DNA of 64,000 nt, from NCBI RefSeq assembly GCF_963676685.1, contig NC_092354.1, positions 73,111,335-73,175,334 of the forward strand, given 5' to 3'. The translations under genes were made by a program, and so were the position numbers. The notes beneath the pieces were generated by a model that did no database searches, was not told the origin of the DNA, and saw only the letters and a list, made by a program, of their open reading frames with translations. This DNA comes from Mytilus edulis (lineage: Eukaryota > Mollusca > Bivalvia > Mytilida > Mytilidae). Position 1 is the first letter of the stretch, and every line of letters begins with the position of its first letter. Shown here one piece after another: positions 34,501 through 47,600 of the stretch.

Positions 34501-37500
34501 ACAATTTTCAGAAGCGACCCGAAAGAAACACTCACATACACGTCAAGAAGACTGAGACAACGGACCCACATAAACCTTTATCTCTATCTGATAATAACTC
34601 CACCAAACAGAAATGTTCGCTTCATCTTACTGAATACTCGTTGAACAAATGTAGAGTTTTTAGAGCCAAGCCCATCGGTGAGAGAAATAAATTTATTAAG
34701 GAGAAGACAATCTGCTTTAAATGTCATACATTAAACTGTAAGAACGTTGTTCGTTGCAAGGAATGTAATAACATCCACCTTATGTACACGTCGATCATAC
34801 TCATGTGAATTCTTCTACACAACAAACTCAGGACCGTCTGAAAATCAAACAGATCACGGAGGGGAGTACTCTATCTGGTACAGCTAAGGCATTATGCACT
34901 CGCATTTGTGGAGGGTTTTCAGGAAAATCATGCTCAAAGATCATTTTAGTCAATGCATTTTTAAAAGACAAACCAGAGAATGTTGTAAGTCTCTACGTTA
35001 TGATCGACGATCAGAGAAACATGACTCTTGCTAGTTCTATTTGATATGTTGGCAGTTGAAGGAGATGAAACAGAATATACACTGGTATCATGCTCAGGTA
35101 AAGTCCGTTCCACTTGGAGGAGATATAATGGTTTAGTTGTTGAATCTATCGACCGATCAGTTCAACTTGATATGCCTTATGTGATAGAATGTGAAAATTT
35201 ACGTGACAATCGGAATGAAATTCCAACGCCAGAAGTTGCAGAGAGTTTCTATCACTTCCAAGATATTGCGCATCATATCCCACAGCTAGACAATGAGGCC
35301 CATATTATGATGCCTATAGAACGAGACGTCATTTCAGCACATCACGTACTAAACTAACGTATTGGTTTAGCTAATCCTTCGTATGCACAGAAACTACGTC
35401 TCGAATGGTGTATCATCGGGGAAAGCTGTCTAGGTAACGTCCACATGCCAAAGGAATTAAGAGTCAACAAAACCAATATCCCTGAAAATGGAAGACCAAC
35501 ACTGTCTGATCCTTGTAATAACCAAAGAAAATTGAAAGAAATAGTACATGATGTCTTCGAACAGAAAGACGACGATAATAAACCTGGGTTATCAATTGAA
35601 GACAGACCATTTTTGAACATGATGGACTCAAGTTTTCGCAAAAACGAAAATGGAAATTGGAGCTGTCCGTTGCCCTTTAGGCACAATAGGTCGAACATTT
35701 TGAACAATTACGAACACGTGAAGAGCAATTGTACTAGAAAAGTCATTACGAAAAGATCAAATGAAAAGAGAACATTTTCTAGAGTTCATGGAGACCATTT
35801 TTTCAAACGGTCATGCCGAAAATGCACCACCTTTACCAAACGACACAGAAGGTTGGTATCTCCCAATATTTGGAGTATACCACCATCATAAGAACGACAA
35901 AGTCCAAGTGGTTTTTGACTCGGCAGCAAAATGCAATGGATTATCCTTAAATAACGTGCTACTACCTGGACCAGATCTACCAATAGTCTATTGGGAATAT
36001 TGCGTCGATTCAGACTCGAACCGGTAGCTGTTGTTGCAGACATTCAACAGATGTTTTATAGCTTCAAAGTCGATGAACATCACAGAGATTATTTAAAGTT
36101 CTTATGGCATGAACAAAATGACATCAACAAACCACTTACAGAATATCGAATGTGCGTCCACATTTTTGTAAATACCGCATCTCCATCTATCGCTAGCTAT
36201 GCGCGGTAATCTTGGCTCAGAGGTAACCCACTTTTATTTGTTCTAAATGACTTTTATGTCGATGATGGATTGACCTCGCTTCCAACAGCCACTGTCAATC
36301 TTCTTAAAGAGATACAGGAAGCACTCAAAACAGAAGGAAAATTAAGGCTACACAAGATAGCATAAAAAAACAAAAAGGTTATGGAAGCTTTCCTTCCCGA
36401 GGATTTAGCTAAGAATTGGGAAATCAAACCAGCGCTACCAGTACAATGCAGTCTTGTAATCCGATGGAGTCTGATTCAGATACCTTTTCATTTGATATAT
36501 CGACAGATGACAGACCGCATTCTAGTAGAGGAGTTCTATCAACGATAAACTCTATTTTTGACCCACTTGGATGTTTAGCTCCAGTTGTCGTAGAAGGAAG
36601 GTTGATTCAACGTCAACTAGCGACTGGGACCAACCGTTACCAACAGAGTATTTTGATACTTGGAAAAGAGGGACGAAAGATACCAAAGGGAACCGTTGGA
36701 CATCTTCATTGCAAGAATTGGACCAGTTACATATTCGCCGTACTTATCTGTCGGATTCATTTTTTAAATCAGAAGAGAAGTCAGTACATATATTTTGCGA
36801 TGCATCAGAAAAAGCTATCACAGCTGTAAGTTTTGTACGTGCACGAAATAATGCAGGACAATTTGAATCAGGATTCCTACATGGAAAATTTAAAGTAGCA
36901 CAAGTTCATGGACATACAATCCCGAGATTAAAACTCTGCTCAGTCGTTTTAGCAATCGAGATAGCCGATACAATTGCGCATCAACTACAATTGCCACTGA
37001 AGGAGTTCAAATTCTATACCGACAGCAGAGTAGTTTTGAGCTACATTAATAATGACTTATAATTATGTTGCTAATCGTTTACAGAAAATTTGATCAATCA
37101 CACTTACAAAGCAATGGCAATATGTTTCTACAAATAACAATCCCGCTGACAAAGGTACGCGATTCGTATATGCTTTGGAAATGTCAAATTCTCTATGGAT
37201 CACAGGACCACAGTTTCTTTTAAAAGACGCCACAGGTATAACAGAGAACTTTACATTACAAAACCCAGATGTTGAAAAGGAACTCAAACCGGATGTACTG
37301 AAGTTTAAGACGGATATTAAATTTTTACAGCAGTTAGGAACTGATCGATTTAGTAAATTCTCGCTTTGGTAAACTCTTACAAAGGCAATTGCACGTTTAA
37401 AACATGTAGCACAGCCTTTTGCTAGCAAATCATCATGTACAGGATGGCATATCTGCTCAGAATCAGCATCTGTAAATGCCATTGATGAAGCAAGAAAACT

Positions 37501-40500
37501 AGTTTTACGAAAAGATCAGACAGATACTTTTATCGACGAAATTGAGTGTCTTACCACAAGAAAATCTCTTCCGAAATCCAGCTGTGTAGTCAGTCTTACG
37601 CCTTTCCTTGATAAGAAAAACATTTTACGTATTGGTGGAAGAATACAAAATTCGAATGTTCCAGATATTGAAAAACACCCGATACTCCTTTCTGGTCGCC
37701 ATCACATTGCACTACTTATAGTCAGACATTATCATGAATTTAGTCATCATCAAGGACGTCACATAACCGAAGGTTCAATTCGTTCTGCAGGCTTCTGGAT
37801 AACAAGAGTAAAATCACTTGTATCTTCCGTCATTAGCAAATGCGTAAAATGTCGTATACTTAGAGGGTCGATATGCAATATTAATGTTACCTCCAGATAG
37901 GTTAGAACCTGGTCCTCCATTTACAAACGTTGGCGTCGATTGTTTTGGTCCGTTGGAAGTGTTAGCTCGTCGAACTCGTGGTTGACACGCAAACAACAAA
38001 AGATTAGCTACTATGTTTACATGTTTGACAACAAGAGCTGTTCATGTAGAAGTAATAGAGGAGTTAAGCTGGTCCGAGACGACAATTATTTCGTAGTGCA
38101 TTTCTTTTAGAACATAAATGAAAATTTAAAAAAATCCCACCTACGATTTCTCAATGAAATTTTTACAGTGTGTTGTACCTCTTTTGGGACAAATTATATC
38201 AAAATTATAGAAAACTTCATAGACTCTAACTCAAAATATGGACAATTTTATGTTTAGGGCGTCTTGAAATCTTTTGACAGCTTCCGAAGTGCTAATTTTA
38301 AACCTTTTTCAAATGGGTCCAAATCACTACTTTCCTTTAAAATTCTGGACCAAAATTTTTTTTACAGTGTAATTTCATCCCCCTAGCTACTTGCCATTTG
38401 AGGCATAAAACATGGAGAAATAAATTTGGAAGGGGTATAAAAAATATTGGCAAGTAACCCACTGTCAACACTAGGGACTATATTTATGGACAACGAAAAT
38501 CAAAGGACAACAATTGTGGTCTCGGACCAGCTCATCGTCTTTCATTATGGCATTAAAACGATTCACAGCAATACGAGGTCCAGTGAGTCATTTTAGATCT
38601 GATAGAGGAACAAACTTCGTAGACACTATCAAAGAATTAGAGATACAAGCAATCAAAGTCGAGGATAATCGAATGAAAGAGTTTCTTCGTAATCAAGGAA
38701 CAACTTGGCAGTTCAACCTGCCTCACGATTCTCATATGGGAGGTGTCTGGGAAAGAGTTTTTGGCATAACAAGAAGAATACTAAATTCGCTAATAATTAG
38801 TGTTGTCAAATCGTACATTTTTGCCTAACCGGTTAGTCGGATAATCGTTCGACCGATTAACCGGTTAACCGGTAGTTTACGTTGATGTTTGAAGACCATA
38901 AACTTTCAATAGTACCCTACACATAGGTATTAGAAGATTTAGTATTAGTGATAATGTTTATACGATGAATTTAAATTTGTCCTTTGGTATTATAAGGCTT
39001 GTCTGTAAGATTCCTGTCGACGTTTGACTTTTAATAATCAAATACACGGTATCAACTGTGGCGTTTGTACTAACTTCAGATTGAATAAAAAAAACTTCTT
39101 GATATCGTAGAATTGAATATGTCTGAAACCGATTATTCTTTCATTTTCTCTTGTTGCCTCCGAAAATAATGTTGAGAGTTTAAGTTTGAATTTATTAATC
39201 CTGATACTCGTACCATCAAGTATACATTGATTACATTCACGTTGGTTTGCTTTTTACAGCTTTTGAGTAAGTATTTCATTTAAAGTATGACAGAGACTTA
39301 CACGACGTAGATTGCACATTCAGATGTAGGTCTACACAGTATTGCACCAAAAATGAAATGAAGTAAATCGTAAAATGTAATTGTATTACTTATTAAAAGT
39401 TAATGTTAAAACAACATGTAACTAATAATGTTTCCTTAAGATCTTGCCCCGAGCTGAGAGACAAGTTCTAATTAATTTTATATTTTTGGATTAACAAATT
39501 GAATAGCAATCAACATACTGGACAATTGATCCGTCAAATTATTTACCACGACGACAATTTTTAAAGCAAACATAACTATTTAATGATTTCAATTCAAATT
39601 TATATCAAATCTATTAAAAATAAAAAAACGTCCGGTTAACCGGTTAACGTTTTTTGTATTCGGTAGTCGGTCGTTCGAACGGTTAACCGATTAACCGATT
39701 AACCGTTGACAACACTACTATTAATGGAAGCTTCCAGGAATAAGTTAACTCATGAGATGCTTGTAACATTTTTAGCAGAAGCATCAGCAATTGTGAATTC
39801 GAGACCGCTTGTCCCTCTCACTACCGATCCAGAAAATCGGATGCCGCTCTCTCCATCGTTATTACTTACTCAAAAACCGCAACAGATCATTAACGATCAG
39901 CGAATAATTGACAGCAAAGATATGTACAATAAACAGTAGAAATGTGTGCAAATACTTGCAGATAAATTTTGGAATTGGTGGAAAAATGAATACCTACAAA
40001 CACTCCGAATACAACGTAAGTGGACCGAACCACAGAAAAACATCTCTCCGGGCGATGTTGTTCTGATAAAAGACAAGCAATCTGCTAGAAACGATTGGCC
40101 TACAGGGATTGTAGAGAGAACTTATCTTGGATCCAATCAACAAGTATGTACATGCGATGTCATAATCATCCAAATCATGCGGAATAGTGAACGTGCAGTG
40201 ATATACACTCGTCCAGTGACCGAAATTGTGTGTCTTTTTCTAGTCGAGTCATGGGGAGAAGTCCAGAAAAAGAAACTTTGATTTTGACAATGTAGAACTT
40301 GTAGCTTAAACAATTTAGAACTTTAGTTGTTATTTACAGTTAAATGTAGTATTGAACATTTTAGTTTTTTTGTTTTTTTTTACTTTTTAAAGTGATTCCT
40401 TTAGCATCAGACGGGGGTGTTCTATCGAATAAATGTCAATTTTTTACTATCACTTCAAAACCTTTGTATTAATCACGTCGGCCGTATATTCCACAGCAGC

Positions 40501-41619
40501 CACATCAAAATCATATCACGTGTTTGTTTTTTTTCCTCATCTCATTGTTAAATTTCTTGATCTACGGCCTATCATGGAGTGAGAAATAATTAATTTAATT
40601 TGCAATTATCACAAATACATTTTTGTTCATTTTCGTAGGTTCATTATTTATTTTATTTACTTTGATTAAGAGTTTTCATTGTTCATCTTTGTTACACAAC
40701 ACACGCATACACATTCACATCGTGTTATCTTTACTACATGTAACGAAACACACGCATTATTGTTATTTTAATGACTTTTCAATATTTTACGAATGTCAAG
40801 AAGGTGTTTTTGAATAAGTTTGCATACTTATTTCTGTTTATATTAATTTTGTATCTGTATTAAACTTTTGTTATTTTGGTATAAATACACGAGATAACCT
40901 TCAAAGCATGTTGATACATCATACTTTATTTAAAGAAAAATCTATGGAACACAATAAGTGCCACTTTTAGGCGTACAATTTTGTCTTTCCAATGAATAAG
41001 TTTAATTGTTTTTAAGCAAATTTTACATAGGAAATTGCTACTATTATACTACTTATTTTTTATTTCATTTATTCAATCAGTTAAAGTAGTAATTTCACTA
41101 AGATCAGGTTTTTAAGATTCTTTATTTGTTTTTCAGTATGATACAACACAAACATGTATGTAACCACATCATCATAGATTAAATGATCTAAATCACATGT
41201 AGTTACTTCATCACTGGTTAACTGACTGTAAATCGGCAGTGCCAAGGCAGAAAATAATTATTAAATCAACCTACCATAATACTCTGTACTAGTGTCATCG
41301 CCTTGTCTAGTACTGTCACCTGTTAGGATGGATAGTGAAAGTGTTCACTTTAAGTTTTAAAATGTACACTGACCAACTGCATAAAACATAACTATGTCTT
41401 AATTGAAAAGTTTGCTTTCTGCTGAAGTAACTTTTATTATTGTTTGGAGATATATATGGAGATAATAATGACCACAACATACGTGCTATAATTGTTTTAT
41501 AATTGTTTTACTTCATTTGAGGTGACTTATAGGTCCATTGGGCCGGGTGTATTACTATTTATCATATATTATATGTTTATAATCTGTACATAATTTACAC
41601 ATGTCACTATAATAAATAA

Positions 41620-41653
<34 letters not shown>

Positions 41654-44600
41654 GAAGATGGGTTATAGGAATAGCAAAGAAAGATGGTATGTATATTTAA
41701 ATTGCAGATTTGATTACGTAAGACACATGATCAGATGACGGGGCTATATATATATAACACGATTTTTTTTTAAATTTTGTATTGATTTGAACCACGAGTA
41801 AACTATAGTGTTTAGTATTGAAGAACAGAATCTAGGTACTGAAGCTGTTTGTCATCTTGATAACGTAGTATGGTGTTCTTTGGATTGTCTTTGTAGACAA
41901 TTAACCGTTGCGGTAAGTTAATTTCGGTAATATCCTTTTAGCATGGCTCGGTACTTATGCATCCCGCAAATGTGTTTGTCTTTAATGGTTTCGGTTCTTA
42001 CATTTTATTAAAAATCCCCTATCACAATAACGTCAGCAAAACTCTTTGAAGATCGTCAGACTAAGACTAATGATTAAATTAACCTACCATAATACTCTGT
42101 TCTCATGCCATCACATATAATGGGTTATAAGAATAGCAAATAATGATGATGTGTATATTTTTTATTTTCGGAGCTTAAATGTCTTACTAATTTGATTACT
42201 AAAGACAGACTAATGTACATATGACGGGGCTATGTTTGATTTTTTATACTGCTTATTCAGTCAGGTAAACACTATTCAAATTTTGCCATTTAGCATTCGT
42301 TGTACTAAAATTTATGAATATTGCATGACTGTCTGGACCAAAAGGTCTAGGAAAGTACTTTGGTTTCAACGAAAGTTCAGTATCACGCAACGAGTACAAC
42401 AGTAAAATTCGTCGTCTAACAATGATTAATTATTAAGTCAACCTACCATAATACTCTGTACTAGTACCATTAACTCTCATTCCGTCACCTGGCGTAGTAT
42501 TGCCACCTGTCATAGGATGAATAGTGTGTAATGCTTTAAAAAAATTATCACTTTTCAAATGTACACTGATCAACTGCATAAAGCAGACATATTTCTTATA
42601 TAAAAAGATGATTTTTTTTTATTGAAATGACGTTTATGATTATTTTGACATGTTCCAAATTTAAGGTAGCACAATACAAAGATTATCTAATTTTAACACC
42701 CAAGTTTTAAAATGCTGTTACTTCCTTAATAATGCTTGAAAATTTATAAAAGTGGTAGGTTTGGATAGTTAACAGACTACTCTTTCAAATTAATGCAATG
42801 TTAGTATTATTCAACAATTATGTAACCAATTATAATGTTAACTGTCTCTAAAACTTTTCATCAAATGAAATTAGATTCTGCATAGGTATCCCTAGAGGGT
42901 TGATTTTTTTATATGTTATTCCTATGGCCATTATCTACAAAAGGGTGTCTCAGATTTAGATAGAATGTATAGAACAAATTTTACACCTAAGCAAACACTA
43001 TCTGCTTTTAGGTGGTTATGATGTTTACACTAATTAGAGATTTATGAGATAATGGAATACCATAGAGACAATCTGAGACACCCTTTTGAAGCCCATGATA
43101 TGTTGATTAAGATTTCGTTAAAATTTCCGTATAGTTAAAGAGATGATAGAGCTAAATTCATTCAAGTGAACTACCCAAATTTTGCCACTAATTACATAAT
43201 AATTGCATAATAAAAATATTGCAACCATTTAAAAGATTAATCTTTTATCTATCTATATATACCTCTTTTATTATTTTCTATGCATTCATAAGAAAGTTAC
43301 AGCATTTTAAAGGTTAGTGATTGGAGGTAAAATAAATCTTTGTATTGTGCTACCTTAAAAGATTATTTCTATTGAAACGACATCTATTATTGTTTGGAGA
43401 TACATGTGGAGATCGAAATGGCCGCCTCATACAGATGATGGGTAATACGGAAAGCACAACAAGATGATATTTTAAAAAATGCAAAGTTTAAAGGTCCTGA
43501 AAATTTGATTAATTATTAAATCAACCTACCATAATATTCTGTGCTAGTGTCATCAATTCTCATGTCATCACCTGGTGTAGTATTGCCATCTGTCATAGGA
43601 TGAATAGTGTTAAACGCTTTAAAAAAATATTCACTTTTCAAATGTACATTGACCAACTGTATAAAGCAGACATATTTCTAAAATTAAAAGATGATTTTTT
43701 TGTTTTATTGAAATGACGTTTATGATTATTTTGAGATACATATGCAGAAATTAATTACCACAACATGCAGGTGATAGGTTATGGAATAGCAAAGAGATAT
43801 GGTATGTTTATTTATAATGCAGAGTTTAAAGGTCCTGCTGATTTGATTACGTAAGACACATGATCATATAACAGGGCTATATGGATAAAAGAATTAAAAA
43901 CACATTTTTTTTACTGCTTTGATTCTCAGGTAAATTTATATAAAACTAAAGTACTGATTCTGGGTACTATCGTTGTTTATCATCTTAATAACGTATTATG
44001 GTGACTCATTTATTTGTCTTTGTAGATTATTAACCCTTCCTTTAAGTCAATTTTGGTAATATCCGTTTGGCAGAGCTCGGTACTTATGAATCCCGCCAAT
44101 GTGTTGCTTCTCAACTGTTTTGGTTCTTATACATTCTTGGTATCAAATATTTGGCTCGAAAAAGAGGAACGAAAGATACCAGAGTGACAGTCAAACTCAT
44201 AAATCGTAAAACCTGACAACGGAATGGCTTAAAATGAAAAAGACAAACAGAAAAACAATAGTACACTTGACACAACATAGAAAACTAAAGAATAAGCAAC
44301 ACAAACCCCACCAAAAACTAGGGATGATCTCAGATGCTCCGGAAGGGTAAGCAAATGTTCCACATGTGACACTCATGTTATAACAAATCCGGTAAATTGT
44401 CTTATTCGGTAGGTCACATTTATGAAAGGGATGGTGATTGTAGTTACAACGTCAGGAACATATCCGATAGCATCTGTGAAACTGTTATTCCATAATTGAC
44501 GATGGGATGTTTTCAACTACACCATTTGGAACTCTTGGTTTAATAGTTCCAAAACTAAACGAGACTTACCTTGGTAAAAGTTGAAGTTCAGTTGGAATTT

Positions 44601-47600
44601 AACGTAGTCATCTTTAGTTGTAGGGATCAGATGAGATGTTCGTGCGCATGTGTAGCTTCAGTCTTCAAAGTCGAAGGGTTTGTGCATACAAAAGTACTAA
44701 GTACAACATCACAAAAAAGAGGGAGGGATATCGGGAGGGCATCTGATCCCTACAACTAAAGATGACTACGTTAAATTCCAACTGAACTTCAACTTTTACC
44801 AAGGTAAGTCTCGTTTAGTTTTGGAATTTAACTACGTCATCCCGTTTCCGGGACCAGATGAGACTTCAAAGAGCACAAGCCCTGAGATAAGTCAAAAAGT
44901 TATATTAAAAACCTCCAAAAAAAAAAAACAACAAATATATCCCTCCTATATACAAAGTTCATTTACAAATAAAGTTCTATGTACTCAGAACAGCTCTCTG
45001 AAAACGTTGTTCATCTGACTCGATCGGCTTCTTGTAGAATTTAGCAAAAGTCTTTTCACTGGTCCAACCAGCTCTTCGTAAAATACATTCCACAGGAATC
45101 AGATTATGGAAAGCCTTAGAAACAACTGCTGATCTAGCGCTATGCGAAGAATAAGATTTTAAATTAATTCCTGATTTAGACATCACAGTTTTGATCCATC
45201 TGCTAATTGTTTCTCTTGAAACGGCTTTAAACGGTTTCACATAACTTATAAAAAGTTTCTGACTATTACCACGAGCTTGAGCTGTTCTCATCAAATATTC
45301 TTTTAAAACAGTAAAAACACACAATCTCCTATCTGGAGGATAAGCAAAAAGTTCAACAAAATGTACATTAAACCCAGGTCTATTCTGTTTTAATAAACCT
45401 GAATAAAACAAAGTATAACTATCCTTTCCTTTAACTAAATTGTCTAAACATAGCAAAAACAACGACTGTGTCCTACAAGCCGTGGATAAAACAATTAACA
45501 TTACTAACTTCAATGTTAAATCTTTCAACGAAATATATTTTACGGGAGATAACTTCCGTAAAAAATTAAAAACTTTAGATACGTCCCAAGTTTCACTATA
45601 TCTAGGTTCTGAAGGTCGCAAATTATAAACACCTTTTAAAAATCTGATGATTGTAGCGTTAGAGCCAACTGTCACTCCATTAAACATTATTCCTAAGGCT
45701 GACAATGCAGATCTTGCACAATTTATCGTACTATAACTTAATCCTTTATCAAAAAGCACTGTTAAAAAATCTAAGACTTCATTTAAAGCTGGTTGAAGTG
45801 GATCAATTTTCCTTTTACTACAGAAACGGAACCATTGCTTGACATAAGTTGAGTATTGCTTTTTCGTACTGTCTCGCCAAGACGCCAAAATGATTTTGGA
45901 AGCCTTGTCTGAAATGCCTTGGTTTTCCAAATTTTTCCTGATAACCGACAAGCAAGAAACTTTAACTGATTGTGAAGAGGATGAATCTTTTCCGTTCCTG
46001 GAATGGACAGAAGTCTTTTCTTTCGAGGCAACATTTTTGGAAAGTCTATCAACATTTCTAGTAAAACTGGATACCATGCCTGAGTCGGCCATAATGGTAC
46101 AATCATCAGAACCTCTGCACTGTCTTTCTGAACTTTCTGTAAACATCTACTAATTACAGAAAAAGGGGGAAAAAGATAATAAAATACCTCATCAGACCAT
46201 AAAATACTAAAAGCATTTACAAATACTGCCTCAGGGTCAGGTTTCCACGACGAGAAACTCTTAACTTGACAATTTAATCTAGAGGCAAATAAATCATGGT
46301 CTGGAGTACCCCAAATCTCCACTAATTTATGGAAAACTTGCTTATCAAGCATCCACTCTAAATGATCGTCAATTTTTCTTGATTCAACATCTGCAGCGTT
46401 ATATTTACCAGGAATATGTTCTACTGAAATCCATATATTTCTTTCAATACACCAAACCCACAAAAGTTTGGTTATTTCATTCATTTGCTTGGATTTTATA
46501 CCACCCATATTGTTAACATAAGCAATTGCACTAGAATTGTCACAAAAAATCTTCACATGTATATCTGAATAATTTTTACAAAAAGCCTTCAGAGTATAAG
46601 AAATGGCTAACAATTCCAGAACATTTATGTGATAAGTTTGCTCAACATCATTCCATCTTCCTTGAATTTTTTGGTCTTTAAATAAAGCACCCCAGCCTTT
46701 TAATGAGGCGTCAGTTGTCATAGAAAAATCTGGATTTTTCCTATTAATGACTCTTTTCTGACAATGTAAGTTTTCAACCCACCATTTTAAATCTGCTTTC
46801 ATGGCAAATGTTATAGTCATATTTTGATCAAAATTCCCAAATGAAAATTTTAAAGCCTGAATCTTTTCAATTTCTAAATTTCTGTAATATAAATGACCAA
46901 AATCCACAGCTGAAAGAGTGGATATTAGCAAGCCTATAACATGGGCAACTAACCGTATACTAGCTACGTTTTTCTTGATCAGATTCTGACATTCTAATAC
47001 AATTTTTTCTACTTTTTCTTTTGGCAACACAACTGTCATAGATACAGAATCAATAATATTGCCTAAAAAGACAATTTGTTTAGCAGGCTTGAACACAGAT
47101 TTTCTTTCATGAATTATAAAACCAAGCCACTCCATTAAATCATTAGTATTTTGTACATTTTCTATGCACTCATCTTCAGTATCTCCAAGCAAAAGAGAGT
47201 CATCAATATAAGCTACATTCATATAACCAAATTGCCGTAAAGTTGCAAAAACAGGCTTCATTAACTTTGTAAAGATTCTAGGTGCTGATAGCAAACCATT
47301 TGGTAAACAGGTATATTGAAAAAAAGTGTTTTTCCATATAAAACGTAATAGTTTCTGATGTTCCTCTGCTATAGGAACAGAATAATATGCATGACGCAAA
47401 TCAATTGAACTGAAAAAACAATTTGGTTTCACCAATTTTAAAGCCATTTCAAAAGTGTCCATCTTGAAATGATGGGGAATAATACATTTATTCAATTCTT
47501 TTAAATTAAGAATCACTCTATGCTCATTTGTATTTATCTTTGGAACTGTAAAAATTGGAGATATATATTGATCTGTATCAAATTTAACTTCCACTATTAC

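Larger units (their letters stand above)
37500..40281 (+). pseudogene. BEL/Pao integrase remnant, split by two insertions
   Basis: The zinc-binding region is readable (H-Y-H-E-F-S-H-H-Q-G-R-H and C-V-K-C). The catalytic core is split: GVDCFGPLEV (first Asp) lies before the 38071-38528 insert and HFRSDRGTNF (second Asp) and MGGVWERVFG (Glu) after it. The C-terminal part resumes at 39718 after the second insert with EASRNKLTHEMLVTFLAEA and ends near 40281. Confidence 0.8.
32879..40719 (+). mobile_element. BEL/Pao LTR retrotransposon, decayed, with two nested MITEs
   Basis: Two direct repeats of about 300 bp (32879-33182 and 40418-40719), both starting TGTTCT(G/A)TCGAATAA, bracket gag, RT, RNase H and integrase remnants in BEL/Pao order. 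A G-rich polypurine-like tract (ACGGGGG) directly precedes the 3' LTR. Many stops and frameshifts are present. The LTRs differ at many sites, so it is old. No clear target duplication is seen, and the right flank does not continue the interrupted duplication unit, suggesting rearrangement there. It lies in the intron upstream of the TM exon of the minus-strand receptor, in antisense orientation to that gene. Confidence 0.85.
40720..44164 (-). repeat. Local tandem duplications carrying the mini-exons
   Basis: Blocks around 41640-42000 and 43740-44140 are homologous ('ttgattacgtaagacacatg' and 'ctcggtacttatg' recur about 2.1 kb apart). The flanks of mini-exons 3 and 4 are homologous at about 1.1 kb spacing. 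A further unit copy lies at 32640-32878. The array therefore grew by duplicating exon plus intron flank. Confidence 0.7.

Noticed and set aside
45440-46153. Plus-strand ORFs of 62 and 87 codons
   Set aside because: Antisense shadows of the DIRS recombinase and RT genes.
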